Shown here: positions 45,172 to 56,589 of the stretch, piece after piece
How positions within the stretch are numbered: position 1 is the first letter of the stretch
Layout of the letters: every line of letters starts with the position of its first letter
Origin: Paraphaeosphaeria minitans
Lineage: Eukaryota > Ascomycota > Dothideomycetes > Pleosporales > Didymosphaeriaceae
Direction: 5' to 3'
NCBI GenBank assembly: GCA_015832175.1
Contig: WJXW01000002.1
Span: 3,286,001-3,350,000, forward strand
DNA: 64,000 nt
The notes under the pieces: generated by a model
What the model saw: only the letters and a program-made list of their open reading frames with translations
What the model was told of the DNA's origin: nothing
Database searches by the model: none
Program-made: the position numbers and the translations under genes

Positions 45172-46285
45172 TCACACCTGCCCCTCTCCAATCCCCGCGT
45201 CCTCATTGACCAGACCCTCCCTCCACGCAACCTTCTCCTCACAAACCCACTCGTAGTCCCAGTACCTCACTTTCCCACCGACGCTGAGAATCGCGGGTGT
45301 GAAGGTAGGAGCGCACGGGAGAAACTGGTCGCCGATGCGGACGCTGCGCTTCCACCGGCCGACCTCCTCGTCCAGCCCATCCTCAGCCACCCACTCCCAC
45401 CGCTCCACACTCACATACCCCCCCTTCATCACGATGCCCTGACAATACCTCCCCAACCTGATGACCACGCCCCGCACATCGTGCTGCTCGTCTTCTGTCC
45501 TGAGCACAATCGAGTACACCGGCGGCTCGGTCTCCTCCCGCGTGGGCGCCCCCCGCGGTGCCTCGTCTGTCCACAGCTCCTCATACACCCACATCTTCCC
45601 CGTCGCGGGATTGACGCCCTGCCCAAGCTCCAGCGTTTGGGTAGCACCCAGCGGGAACATGGTGCCCTCGTCTTTGGGAATGCTGGCAGAGAAGAAGGAG
45701 ATGGGATGCCGGCTGTCGAGCCAGTGGGTCCAGGTGGCATGGGTTATGGGCCCGGGCCAGGCGCGGTGGTGCTCTGCGTGGCGGGATGCGGTGGCGGCGT
45801 GTTCGGTGATGCCGTGGGGGTAGGGGTCGGGGATGGGTGTCGAAGACGATGTGCCAGCGAAAGCCCAGTCGAGTCTGCATGCACCCACATTAGCCAAACT
45901 CTGTGTTCATTTGCGTTGCAGAAGCGTGTGCAGTTCATATTGGCAGGTCGTATGTCACGTGCCCTGCCCTGCCTACCAGCAGTTGGGCATGATATGGCAA
46001 AGATGGGGAATCTCACCTCGCCCTCGGACCCCCTTCGTTGGGCAGTTCCGGGTCCTCCTTCAGGATCGGCTTGACCACGCGGATGTCGACGAATTGCTTG
46101 GTCGTGCTGGTCAGAACGAGCGAGGATGTGGGCTCGACGGGCGTCGCGGGGAGGTCGAGCGTGTTCCGCGAAGGCAGGCCGGGTGAGTACGGAATGGGCG
46201 TGCCGGGAGGCAGCGGGTATGGCATTGGGTAGAAGTATGTGCGGTGCGATATGCTTGCGTTTGTGGGATTAGGGTCGGCGGGCAT
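45172..46285 (-). CDS. HRI1: Hri1-family protein
   Basis: Two exons, 46285-46017 and 45874-45172, give 323 residues. The intron is 142 nt, long for this window, with donor GTGAGA and acceptor TGCAG. The N-terminus is Pro/Tyr-rich. The family core starts with SSLVLTSTTKQFVDIRVVKP, then ELPNEGG, and right across the intron LDWAFAGTSSS, the most conserved Hri1 segment. Later blocks are WTHWLDSRH, DEGTMFPLG, NPATGKMWVYEELW and VIRLGRYCQGIVMKGGY. Yeast Hri1 is a small beta-barrel protein reported to contact the Sec63 complex subunit Sec72; its biochemical role is unclear. The ATG at 46285 is the first in frame after a leader without coding features. Confidence 0.85.
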
Positions 46286-46812
46286 TGTGGAGTATGTGTG
46301 CCGGTGAGAATGTTCGAGTGGCTGATTGGGTTTGAGAAAGTGAGGTATGTCGTGTGTTGTGCGTCGTGGGATTGTCAGAGGGAGATGAGACGGGGAGGGC
46401 GCGTATGGAGCGTTTGTTATCGAGGTCGCGTGGTGGAGGGAGCTCGAGGTCCAGGTGGAGCTTGGGGCCCCGCACTTGGAGTTTACTTGAGCGAAGTGTA
46501 TCTGAGCAGCTTCAACTTTTGCTTCAATACTCCATGCGCACCGATGTGGTAATCGAATCGAGGCGTAGAACGCCAGCAATATCAGACCATGAGCAATGTA
46601 TAAGACTGATCATAAACCGTGTACTACACGCAGGATTGACATGCACGAGGCAATGGTGGCTGCATTGAGGACTAGATATCATTCACTGCTACTGTAGCAG
46701 GCTACCCCAAACCATTGACGCCGCCCATGCTGGGAATATCCACCGCCGAATCGTGATCACCGTTTTTGAAACATCGTTAAGCATACCGCTGCACCGTCCT
46801 GAAACGATACGC
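46286..46812. other. Intergenic region, nothing recognised
   Basis: About 530 bp holding the HRI1 promoter and the 3' end of RPL13. Confidence 0.5.
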
Positions 46813-47632
46813 TTATTTCTTCTTAGCATCGGCCTCATCGGCCTTGAGCTTGGCACGCTTCTCCTTAGCACCGGCGTAGCGCTGCTCGGCGCGCTGGTCA
46901 CGGAGCTTCCTGTAGGCGTTCTCGGTGGCCTCGACGCTGCCAATGGAAGCCTCCTCGAAGACGGGCTTGTTGACGATGGGGAAGACGGAGCTGGTGGAGG
47001 TGACGGTGGTCTCGCCCTTCTTGGCGGCCTTGACGTCCTCAGCAGAGGCGTCACCGCTCTTGGTCTTGCCGTTGCGGCGGGGGAAGAGTATAAGCTTCTT
47101 GCGGTACTCCTGGAGGCGCTCGACGTTGGCCTTAAGGCTCTCCTCGGAAAGGTTCTGGCGGCGGGGGTCGACCGAGATACCGATGGTGGATGCGAGCTTG
47201 CGGGGAATGCCGGCGGCCTTCAACTCAGCAAGAGAGAAACCACGACCGGGGCGCACGCGGCGGTTGTCTACATGAAATTAGCCAATTGCTTCTCGCGTGC
47301 CTCCTTTTGACATACACTTGACGGTCGGGCAGCGGACTACAGGTCGTAGCTTGTCGACGGGACGGGGAGCGACCTTGGTGATCTTGGCGGCGCGGGCATC
47401 GCGACGGCTCTTCTTCTTGCCGGCCTAATCGAAACGATTAACAACCTCATCTGACACAGGCGCCGCTACTCTCAGCGGTCTGAGAGGGGATTTACCTGGT
47501 CGAAGTGCACGCGGACGTAGCGCTGCCTGCAGAGTTGTTAGCCACGTCGCATCCCGAGGGCTTCAATCGCGGCGCCTACCAGTCCTTGTGGAAGTGGTTC
47601 TTCTGGATCTGCTGGTTGTGCTTGATGGCCAT
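46813..47632 (-). CDS. RPL13: 60S ribosomal protein eL13
   Basis: Four exons: 47632-47580, 47526-47496, 47424-47316 and 47267-46813, giving 215 residues, the usual length. Introns are 53, 71 and 48 nt. The first codes for [18 protein letters not shown] split within the Trp codon. The tiny 31-nt second exon gives [10 protein letters not shown]. The third gives [15 protein letters not shown] and [17 protein letters not shown]. The fourth gives [20 protein letters not shown], then [10 protein letters not shown] and a lysine-rich tail ending AKKK. This is the complete eL13 signature, a structural protein of the large subunit. The multi-intron 5' end is typical of fungal ribosomal-protein genes. 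Confidence 0.97.
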
Positions 47633-48217
47633 TGTTGCAGATGGTGGTCGCGACCTGTGGTTAGTACGGCTGAGCAAAGTTTCGAAATCGCAAAGGTCTG
47701 TGATGGACAAAATTCGCTTACGGCGCGCGGCCAAACTATTCTGCCGGCCGCTAATCGATTAGCGTTGGTGTTCCTGGCCGCTCGGATGCACTGCAAGTGG
47801 ATCGCGAACTTCATGATTCCAGTTCTTCAGCGTGGTCCTCGTCTGCACGGGATTGCATCGTATCTATGCGCCCTTAAATGCGAAAGGTCTGATGCGAAGC
47901 CTCAGAGCAGCCATTCAATATATTTACTAACTGCGGGTTTCACGCACTCACAATTTGGGCCATTCACACGAAAGCTAACGTGGTTATGCAGGTATCGATT
48001 ACTATCTACCGTGCATTACTCATCACAGCTGTACAATCAGTGGTATCCAGAAAACACTCAAAAGATCAGAGTCGAGTTCCTGTAATCATTACAACATGGC
48101 ACGCATGCCAACCCAGATGACAAGCATATAATACAAGTCCAAATTCAATCCGCACAAACTCCAAGTTCTCCGTCCATCATACCAAATCATCACTCATAAG
48201 AGATTGCTAGACACAGT
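47633..48217. other. Intergenic region, RPL13 promoter
   Basis: 585 bp upstream of RPL13, holding its promoter and the 3' side of the next gene. No gene or clear motif is supported. Confidence 0.5.
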
Positions 48218-49750
48218 CTAGTCTCGCAGACCAAGCCCGATCCCCAGACCAACACCGCCCCCGTCTATCCGCCCACGCTTGGTCGGACTCGCGTGATGTT
48301 GAGACAACTGCCGCTTCTTGTCGAGCTCGGCAGAGCGGGTCAGACCGTGCCCTTTCTTGACTTGGCCGAAGATCTTACTTTGAACCAGGTTTGACGATTG
48401 TGAGGATGGAGCCGACGACCTCTTGGGTACTGAGGGTACCCTGCGGAGCATACTGGTCGCGAGTTGGCTGGCTTGGGATTCGGTCACTTCCTCTTCTCTG
48501 TCGGTGAAGGCTTCTTCCTCGTCCACACTGGATGCAGTGATGGTGGAATTGCTGCTTTCCCGTCGAGCGTGTGCAGCCTTTACAACTCTACCCCCTTGTT
48601 GGTAGTGAGCTGCAGGTGCTGATTGAGGGATGTTGATAGCGGAGAACGTGGTCGGCGTTCGCGGGATCTCGATGGGAACATGAACAGCCCGCCCCCTTGG
48701 CGTCTGAGGGAGTGACGACATGGACTGAGCGCCCCGAGTGTGCCCGAATCGGGACCGAGCCCCATGTGACCTTGCCGGCGTTGAAGGTGCTGTGGCAGTC
48801 TCTTGGCTAAGCATCTTGTCTGCCAATAGGAGTGCCTCGAAATTGCTTTGCCCTCTGCTATTCTCATCAGACAGGGCAGACACACGATTGAGCTTGTGAC
48901 GCGAAGTAGCGTGCGGGGTACCGAAAGCAGAACGTGGTGACTCGTTCATTTGCTCCAGGTACGGCAGATACGGTGCAATATGGTCGCGGTTCTTGCGAAT
49001 TCTGGACTTCAGACGGTCGTTCTCTTCCATCAGGCCAGCAAGTTCGCCCTCCCGATGTTCGGTCAAGCGTTTCTGCTGTTCATACAAGTCTCGCAGCTCT
49101 TCATTCTCATTCTGCAGCAACTGATTCTGGCGTTTCATCTCAGACATGAAGATGGCGTTCGCGGCGACGTTTGGCAACTCCTGGTAGGTCTGCTCCGGCT
49201 TCGCCTCGTTTCGGCGCTTCTCCTCGGCCTTTTGCAAAACATCAATCTCACGCTGAGCCATGGCCAATTCCACCGCCATCCGACTTGCCGTCTCCTGGCT
49301 TTCCATGACGGCCATGTTGTACTGCAGTTTGTGGTGTGCAGCTGATAGCCGAACATCCCGCAACTTTCCAGTCAGGTCGTTGACCATGACACGAAGCTCA
49401 TCGGTCGACGCATTGTCGACCTGCTCCGGGGTGTAGAGAGCGGCGGCGGACTCGGTCAGAGCAGAAGGCTGATTTGGTAGCTTCGAGGTCGGTGGGGGTG
49501 ACGAAAGCCCGGGGGTCGGGGGCGTCGGTGTCCGTACCACGGAACGGGTGCTTGGTAGCTGGGACGAGGGCGGTGGAGTCATGGACGAGGTTGTAGGAGG
49601 CGCCGGAGATGTGAACTTCTCCATCTTGGCGACGGGAGATGCAGAGCGCGAAGCAGATGGCACTGCGGGTGTCGCAGGGCTTGACGGTTGCGTTGAGGGG
49701 ATACGGGCAGACTCCTGGGAGACCTGCGACAATGGTGCCTGGGAGTCCAT
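48218..49750 (-). CDS. Coiled-coil hypothetical protein, 510 aa
   Basis: A single exon from ATG 49750 (MDSQAPLSQVS). The frame runs 13 codons further upstream, but that part begins with GTG and is leader. Residues 1-120 are disordered and S/T/P-rich. A long coiled coil spans about 125-280, with ELRVMVNDLTGKLRDVRLSA, MAVELAMAQREIDVLQKAEE and an LLQNENEELRDLYEQQKRL stretch. The C-terminal half is disordered with SP/TP sites (TPSTPARSHGARSR-like, SLPQTPRGR), acidic DEEEAFTDREEE and a final basic SPTKRGR. It resembles cytoskeletal or spindle-associated adaptors in architecture only; I do not recognise the family. Confidence 0.75.
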   Translation of the reverse strand: MDSQAPLSQVSQESARIPSTQPSSPATPAVPSASRSASPVAKMEKFTSPAPPTTSSMTPPPSSQLPSTRSVVRTPTPPTPGLSSPPPTSKLPNQPSALTESAAALYTPEQVDNASTDELRVMVNDLTGKLRDVRLSAAHHKLQYNMAVMESQETASRMAVELAMAQREIDVLQKAEEKRRNEAKPEQTYQELPNVAANAIFMSEMKRQNQLLQNENEELRDLYEQQKRLTEHREGELAGLMEENDRLKSRIRKNRDHIAPYLPYLEQMNESPRSAFGTPHATSRHKLNRVSALSDENSRGQSNFEALLLADKMLSQETATAPSTPARSHGARSRFGHTRGAQSMSSLPQTPRGRAVHVPIEIPRTPTTFSAINIPQSAPAAHYQQGGRVVKAAHARRESSNSTITASSVDEEEAFTDREEEVTESQASQLATSMLRRVPSVPKRSSAPSSQSSNLVQSKIFGQVKKGHGLTRSAELDKKRQLSQHHASPTKRGRIDGGGVGLGIGLGLRD

Positions 49751-50433
49751 TCTGCCTGGGCGCAAACGGGACCAAGATGCGACCGACACGTCAGAGGATG
49801 CGCGCTGTTCGTAGGTTCAATAGTACGCGGTGCGACGGTTGCCAGTGCTTTGAGCGACAGGTGAAAGGGATGCGAGGGCGGCAGCAAGGCGCGTTGGCGG
49901 TCGAGGACCGTGGCGGCGGTGAGCGGGGCTGTCGCGTCGGGCGCGCGCTGCAGCAATAGGTATGTGGGTATGCGTCCGGACGGGTCGGTTTGCAGTCGCG
50001 CACACAATGCGATTGTCAAGACAGGGGGAACAATGCGCAGTGTATGGGAAGAGGTGTGGGGTGTATCGTGTCAGGCCGGGCGTGGAGGAGGAGGAGTAGG
50101 AGTGAACTGGCGGAGCAGGTGGTGCGGGAGGCTGGCGCGGGCAGGAACGAGGCACGCAAGCGGTCCGTCCTTTCCGCTTTGGGCTGGCTTCGTTTGGAAA
50201 CGGACCCAGTTGCGTTGCGAAGGGTAACCAGCAACATCCCGCGTGCTCAGACACACTTGCGAGCCCTGCTCTCGAATTGCTGCCCATCACCTATACCAAA
50301 CCATCTCGCCATCGCAAACGCCTCCTCCAAGTCTGTTCCGCGTGGTTGGACATGGATCGTTCTGAGCGTGCGTGACCAACACGCGCCGACACGTTAGACT
50401 ACCTACTCGTCCCTCGACGACCACTACCTACCT
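49751..50433. promoter_or_regulatory. Divergent promoter region
   Basis: 683 bp between the ATGs of the coiled-coil gene (minus) and the LRR gene (plus). A CTACCTACCTA run just before the LRR start echoes the GGTA microsatellites. No coding potential is convincing. Confidence 0.45.
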
Positions 50434-53400
50434 ATGGAGCAGCCTTCCGGGATCCCACGTCCGTCGTCAGGGATTCCACGCCCGACCTCACGCCTCCCCG
50501 TGCTTAGACCGGCGGCCAGCCTTAGCCAGCTGCGCTCCACCCCGTCTACCGAGCAGCTGCGTAAGAAACCATCGCTGTCTGCCATCTCACCAGTCTCCGG
50601 GGCCAGTCAGCCGCCGGCCCTGCAAAAGAAACCGTCACGGTCGTCGATATTACGAGTCAGCCAGCCGCCGCTGCAGAAAAAGCCCTCGCTCTCTTCTATC
50701 TCACGGATCAGTCAACCGCCACTGCAGAAGAAGCCTTCGTTGTCTTCAGTCTCCCGCATCAACCAACCGCCGCCGTCGCTGCAGAAGAAGCCCTCGAGAA
50801 CCTCCTTCGCCCGGTCATCGATTGTCCCCCCGTCGTCTGCCAACACGAGCTCGGACAGAGTGTCTGTGCTCTCCACCAAACGCTCCATTTCCAGTCTTGC
50901 AGGCCGAAACTCTGCCGCTGACGCTTCGGTTTTTAAGAAACCTAATGGCCGTCCGCTGTCGCGACAGGCCAAGACCAGCGTGCAGCCGGTGAACCCCCCC
51001 AATGGAGCACAGAACGACGACGTATTGGGAGACTTGGATGCATTCCGCTCCGCCTCGAGAGCGTCCTCAAGAGCTAGCTCACGAGCGGGGTTCCACGACA
51101 CCGAGCCGCAGTATGCACTGGATATCGACGAAGATGCACCCGGACCAGCGGTGAGAAAGTCGCGCCCATCTCTGTCAGACCGAACCATCGAGAGCCTGGC
51201 ACATTTGCCCTCGTCACCATCCGGTGGCAAGGGGCGTCGAAGGTCGAGCTTCTTCAACAGTGGGGACTCAATGGGTCCGCCGCCGAGACCTGCCTCGGCA
51301 TTGTCCAATGGAAGACGACCTACCACAAGCGATGGCACGCCCCGAGCAGTCCCAGCTACACCACAAAAAGGCACTCTCACCCCCACGCAAGGTATGTCAC
51401 TCCCTATTTGTCTCAGACGGGCCAAAGCTGATGACACCAGGTTCGATGACGGCCCCGCGTAGCGTAAGTGCCTCCATGATTGGCACATCTGGGACTCCCA
51501 GTAAGAGATCATCCATCGCCCGCCCTCCGTCCATGATCAAAAAGCCGCCTCTTTCTCAGGTTCAAAATCTGCAGTCAACGCCAAATATCCGGCCGCTATC
51601 CAACAGCAAGAGCATGGTGGCGAGAACGCCGAATTCGCGGACGTCCATAGCAGGCAATTATGGCCAAGCCATATCACCGTCGGCGACTGCGCCAGGATCT
51701 ACATCCGCACCAGCCAAGAACACAACAGGAACAGCTCGGAAGATCGGAAACTCCTCTGCTGCACTGAGAGAACAACTTGCCAAAGCAAAAGCTGCGAAAC
51801 GGTTGGAAAAACCGGATAGCGCAGATGCCAGCACACCCAAACCCAGTTCCTCTCAGGCATTGCGCGACCAAATCGCAAAGGCAAAAGCCGCGAAACGGGC
51901 CAATGTGACAAGCCCACTACGTCCTCGCACCAACACCCCACCGCGCGATGCTATCATTCCGGACCCGGTCGAAGTTGCTAATTTCGACTTCGGCTTGGAT
52001 GATCCTTTCAACCAGCGGCCCAAGGGAGTGTCTCTGCTGCGGAAGCGCGTCGATGCTGCTCGCGCAGATGGCAGGCTCAACCTGGCCGCAATGGACCTGG
52101 ACGAGATACCCGAAGAAGTATTGAAGATGTACGAATATGATCCCGAGGTGAACACCGCGTGGGGCGAGGTTATCGACCTCACTTCCATGATAGTGGCCGA
52201 CAATAATCTTCAGCTCCTCCCCGATTCCATGTTCCCCAACGTCGACTACGAAGCTGTGGTAGAGTCCGAGGACGTAGTCCCACAGTTTGGTGGGATCTTG
52301 AATCTTGACCTCCACGGCAACGCATTCCGAGAGCTACCACTAGGCTTGGGACGACTGCCGCAACTCTCTAAGCTCAACTTATCCAGAAACAAACTGAGCA
52401 CGGACTCGCTAGCTGTTGTATTCGGAATTGCCACTCTGCGTGAACTCAAACTAGCGGAGAATGGACTTGCAGGCGCACTCCCTAGCCAGATTGAGAATTT
52501 GACCTCGCTGGAAACATTGGACTTGCAAACAAATCGACTGTCTAGCTTGCCACCAGAAATCCGAGCTCTTACACATCTCAAGGTGTTGAACGTAGCCGAA
52601 AACAAACTCACTAGCCTCCCGAGCGCCGTTTTCACATCTATGCCAGTCATGGATTTGAACGCTTCCAAAAACTCTTTCAGTGGCACCTTTTTCGAGGTGG
52701 AGACTATCCCGAATTTACAGACCCTCAGTCTCGCCAACAACCAACTCACAAGCTTATGTAGCTCGGACACAATTTTACTTCCTTCTATGAAGCATCTCGA
52801 TTTTTCGATGAACAGGTTATCTAGCCTGCCGAACATGGGCGCTTGGACAAATCTAGTAACTTTGCTCGTTGGCGAGAACAGCCTGTCGACCTTCCCGGAA
52901 GGATTCTGCTCGCTGAAGCAACTGCGGAATGCAGACTTTACAGCAAACAGCATCAACAAAATAGATGAACGCATAGCTCTCATGGAGGGCTTGGAGAATC
53001 TGACGCTTGCAGCCAATCCACTTCGCGAGCGCAAGTACCTGACAATGAATGCGGAAGACATCAAGCATGATCTTATGTCGAAGCTGGATCCTGGAGTGGT
53101 GCCCGACGGAGATATGCTCCAGGATCTTGCTGGCGCTGAGGAGCTGGAAGCGGAAGACAACGGCTGGAAACTGACGCCTTCTGGTGCACTCGACCTCTCA
53201 TCTCATAACATGACCGAAGTCGATGAAGAAGCACTGGCAACATTCGCCGAGTCACATAACATTAAACAGCTGTATCTGCAGCAGAACCAACTTACCAAGA
53301 TACCAATGGCCATAGCGCAACTTTCGTTCCTAACCGTACTTGACCTGTCCAGTAACAGCGTTGCCGATCCACTGTTAGAAAACCTTGAGCTCCCTAAACT

Positions 53401-53824
53401 GCGCGAACTTCGCCTCAATAGCAACAAGCTCAAGTCGTTCCATGTAATCACCTCCATGCTATCGGCACCCAGTCTACATCATCTCGACGTCTCGAACAAC
53501 AGGATCGCCGGATCGCTGCCGAATTTGCGCGAGTCGTACCCCGGGCTCCTGACTCTGCTCGCGTCCGACAACGGCATCGACGAAGTGTCCGCCGAGTCGC
53601 TGGAGGGTCTGAAAACCGTCAGCCTGAGCAATAACGAAGTTGCGCGCTTGGAACCTCACATCGGGTTGCTGGCAGGCACGCTGACGAGCTTGGACGTCGA
53701 GGGTAACAAATTCCGCGTGCCGAACTACGCGGTGCTCAAGAAGGGCACTGATGCTGTGCTGGCGTGGCTGAAGGACAAGATCCCGTCTCCTACAGATGAA
53801 TCTGACCCTGGGAGCCCTTTCTAG
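50434..53824 (+). CDS. Large leucine-rich-repeat protein, 1113 aa
   Basis: Two exons, 50434-51391 and 51441-53824, across a 49-nt intron (GTATGT donor, CTGATGAC branch, CCAG). The N-terminal 540 residues are disordered, basic and S/P-rich. At residues 55-130 there are four degenerate copies of an LQKKPSLSSISRISQPP-type repeat. Near residue 440 a pair of LREQLAKAKAAKR units occurs. From about residue 560 to 1090 there are some 20 leucine-rich repeats of the LxxLxLxxNxLxxLP type (for example LETLDLQTNRLSSLPPEI). They are interrupted around 780-830 by a linker. The architecture resembles SHOC2/LRRC40-like intracellular LRR scaffolds; the partner is unknown. There is no signal peptide, membrane helix or kinase domain. 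Confidence 0.88.
50597..50815 (+). repeat. Coding minisatellite in the LRR gene
   Basis: About four in-frame units encoding variants of QPPLQKKPSLSSISRIS. Unit length is near 51 bp, with short spacer changes. Confidence 0.8.
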
Positions 53825-54697
53825 GCACTTCGTTTCGTTGCACAATCTTTGGGATTCTTTGGTTGGGTTAGGGAGGGTGTTTTGTTTGATACCTTGGTTG
53901 ATTGGTCTAGTAGGAAGATGTCTGGAACGTCTTGCCTTTTGCCGTTGTAAAAGGCGCGATTTCTTGCCTTCGCCGCGGTTTCTGCTTTGTCTACCTATCT
54001 TACCTAACTTTGGCTGAGTATTTGGATACCGTTATTTTACATTGTAATACATCGTCTCTATCGTTCAAATATTTCCCTCTATTGCATCGCCTATGAGCGC
54101 GAAATCGGATTGTTATTCTGACGCTCAATAGTTCCTGTTCTGAAATTCGTCCGACTGACGTTCGCAACTCCGACTTCGCGCCTCTACCTACCTACCTACC
54201 ATATCTCCGGCCCACCAACGCTTATTCACCCGCCAAGTCGTCCGCTTCGGACCAGCCCGCTCACACACGCGCGAGGCCTCATCCTCGCCTTCGGAGGCAG
54301 CACACGTAACGCCGTAAGCGACCTGCATGACAGCGTGCATGTCGTCTGTGCTGGGCTGTGCGTGAGGGGTGGAGTGCGAGATACACCCGCAATGGGAGCC
54401 CTGTCGGGGAATTGGCGTGACAGTCACGCTAGTGGATATGTTTGGTGATGTGCAGTGTAGGAGGACGGACTAATCTGTTGTGGATGTGAAGGGAGGGGCT
54501 TAGGGAGGTATAAGAAGGGGAGGGAGTGCGCCTGAAGGACGAGTACTGAAATCCGAGCATACTCTCGCCATCGATCCTATCCACGCAAGACTCCATCACA
54601 CCAAAGCCACGTGCCCACTGTTCGAAGATTATCTTCCATGATGTCAGGTCTCAAAGACATCATCGCTGCCCAGGTCAGCACGTCAACTCGGCCGCAA
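53825..54697. other. Intergenic region with (CTAC)4
   Basis: Holds the LRR 3' side and the promoter of the aldo/keto reductase. A (CTAC)4 run lies at about 54185-54200. No gene is supported. Confidence 0.5.
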
Positions 54698-56098
54698 ATG
54701 AAGTATACGGAGTTCGTACACCTCACATCACCCTACCCAAGCCGAGCTAGGTTACTCCCTCGTCCACCCGCAACGCTTCATTTTAGGTTACTGTTGGGTG
54801 GCAGTCGCAATCCATTCCGACGATACCATGTCGTTGTCTGTTTCCTTTGAGGAACAGTGATCCACATAGACAATACCACACCTAGTAAATTGCCCTTCCC
54901 ACAACGCATACTAACTTCCCCCAGCCTCGGACGTTCCGGTCTCAAAATCTCCGCCATCGTCCTCGGCACCATGGGCTTCGGCAGCTCACATCCCCCAACG
55001 GGCCTTGGGTTCTGGACGCCGCTGCCTCGCTTCCCTTGCTCAGATACGCTTTTGACAAGGGGATCAATACGTGGGACACTGCAGATTTTTACTCGCAGGG
55101 CAAGAGCGAGGAGGTCATCGGGGAGGCGATTAGGACGTACGGGATTCCGAGGGAGAAGCTCGTGCTGCTATCCAAAGTCTTCTTCGGCGTGGATGAGAGC
55201 GAAGTAATGGGGAAAAGTGGAGTCGTTGATCTAGGCAAAGCTATGTTTAATGACGGGGCTATGGTGAATCGTGTGGGGTTGAGCAGGTCAGTGTTGCTGT
55301 TGCGATTGGCGGTGCATTCGATGGACTGACACGTGCGCCTGCGCAGGAAACACATCCTCGATGCGGTCGATAGGAGCGTGGAGAGACTGGGGACGTACAT
55401 CGATGTGCTGCAGACCCACCGATTTGACAGCGATGTGCCACCCGAGGAGATTATGAAAGCGTTGAACGATGCTGTGGAGAGTGGGAAGGTGCGGTATATC
55501 GGCGCGAGTAGCATGAGCGCGTGGCAGTTCCAGATGCTCAACACCGTCGCTGAGAAGCATGGGTGGTATGTCAACGTTCCTAACCTCCCTACTTGCAGCT
55601 CCCAAGGCTATCTATCGAAAACCGGCGGTGGGACTCTAGAGTGCTGACAGAGTGACACGCAGGCACAAATTCATATGGATGCAGAACTACCACAACCTCC
55701 TCTACCGCGAGGAAGAGCGCGAAATGCACCCCTACTGCGCGCACGCCGGCATCGGCCTCATCCCATGGTCGCCCCTCGCGCAGGGCAAGCTCGCCCGCCC
55801 TTGGTCCACCTCCTCCTTCCGCAACGACAACAACCCCTTTGGCACCTTGGTCTCTTCTACCCCCGCGGACGAAGCTATTGTCGCTAAGGTCGAGGAGGTG
55901 GCAGGGAGGCTGGGCGTCAGCATGGCGCAGGTGGCCACCGCGTGGAGTCTGAGCAAGGGCGTGAAACCGATTTTGGGACTGCAGAGCGAGAAGCGCATTG
56001 ATGAGGCGGTGGGGGCGTTGGGGTTGGTGCTGGGGGAGGAAGATGTGAAGGCACTGGAGGGGGCGTACGTGGCGAAGGGGGTGGCGCCGTTGTGGTAG
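54698..56098 (+). CDS. Aldo/keto reductase with frameshifted N-terminus
   Basis: NADPH-dependent reductase family. Exons are probably 54698-54715, 54925-55286, 55347-55565 and 55663-56098. The introns are 209, 60 and 97 nt; the last two joins are firm. Family marks: LGRSGLKISAIVLGTMGFG at the start; KGINTWDTADFYSQGKSEEV with the catalytic Asp and Tyr; VLLSKVFF with the Lys; VLQTHRFDSDVP with the His; then YIGASSMSAW, GLIPWSPLAQGKL and GVKPILGLQS. The first motif lies in a different frame from the rest; the switch occurs at a CCCCC run at 54990-54995. With the exon-1 join I favour, no stop results but about 23 residues are scrambled. One base missing from the C run, or real decay, explains this. 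The substrate is unknown. Confidence 0.75.
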
Positions 56099-56589
56099 AC
56101 GTTTCACTACGTACTATGAAATTCGCTTGATGTCTGGTTGACTGCTTTCTGTTCGTTGTTCCAAATGTTGATGCAAGACGATCTAAGGCCTTTAAAGGTT
56201 GCAACAGCAGTTCGAGGGATCGAACGATCTTTATCTTCATCCGCATTCGTGAGTCTATGGGAGCAATTTCTGAGTAGGGGATTTTTTCAGTTATCGTGCC
56301 TGGCCGATTGATCCGAGCTGGAACATCAATAGATTGACGCGCTAGGCTTCTGCAGAAATCGAGAAAGGTGAATATCTGGCGATACACCGGCAGCGGTGAA
56401 CTCGCTAGTTTGCGACGCACGCAGACGGGTATTGGTAAGTTGTTTGCACTTTCTGAACGGTGAAACCGCTGTCCTAGTGTAATTACCTAGATGCTATCAA
56501 CGGAAGCTGCCAGATTTACAAGCATACGGTGCGCTTTGCCCATTGCAAAGCAGTGCACATGATCTCCTTCCTCGGCTTCATGCCAGCGG
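56099..56589. other. Intergenic region, nothing recognised
   Basis: About 490 bp between the reductase stop and the first recognisable P450 residues. It may hold more of the decayed P450 5' end, but nothing can be read with confidence. Confidence 0.4.
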
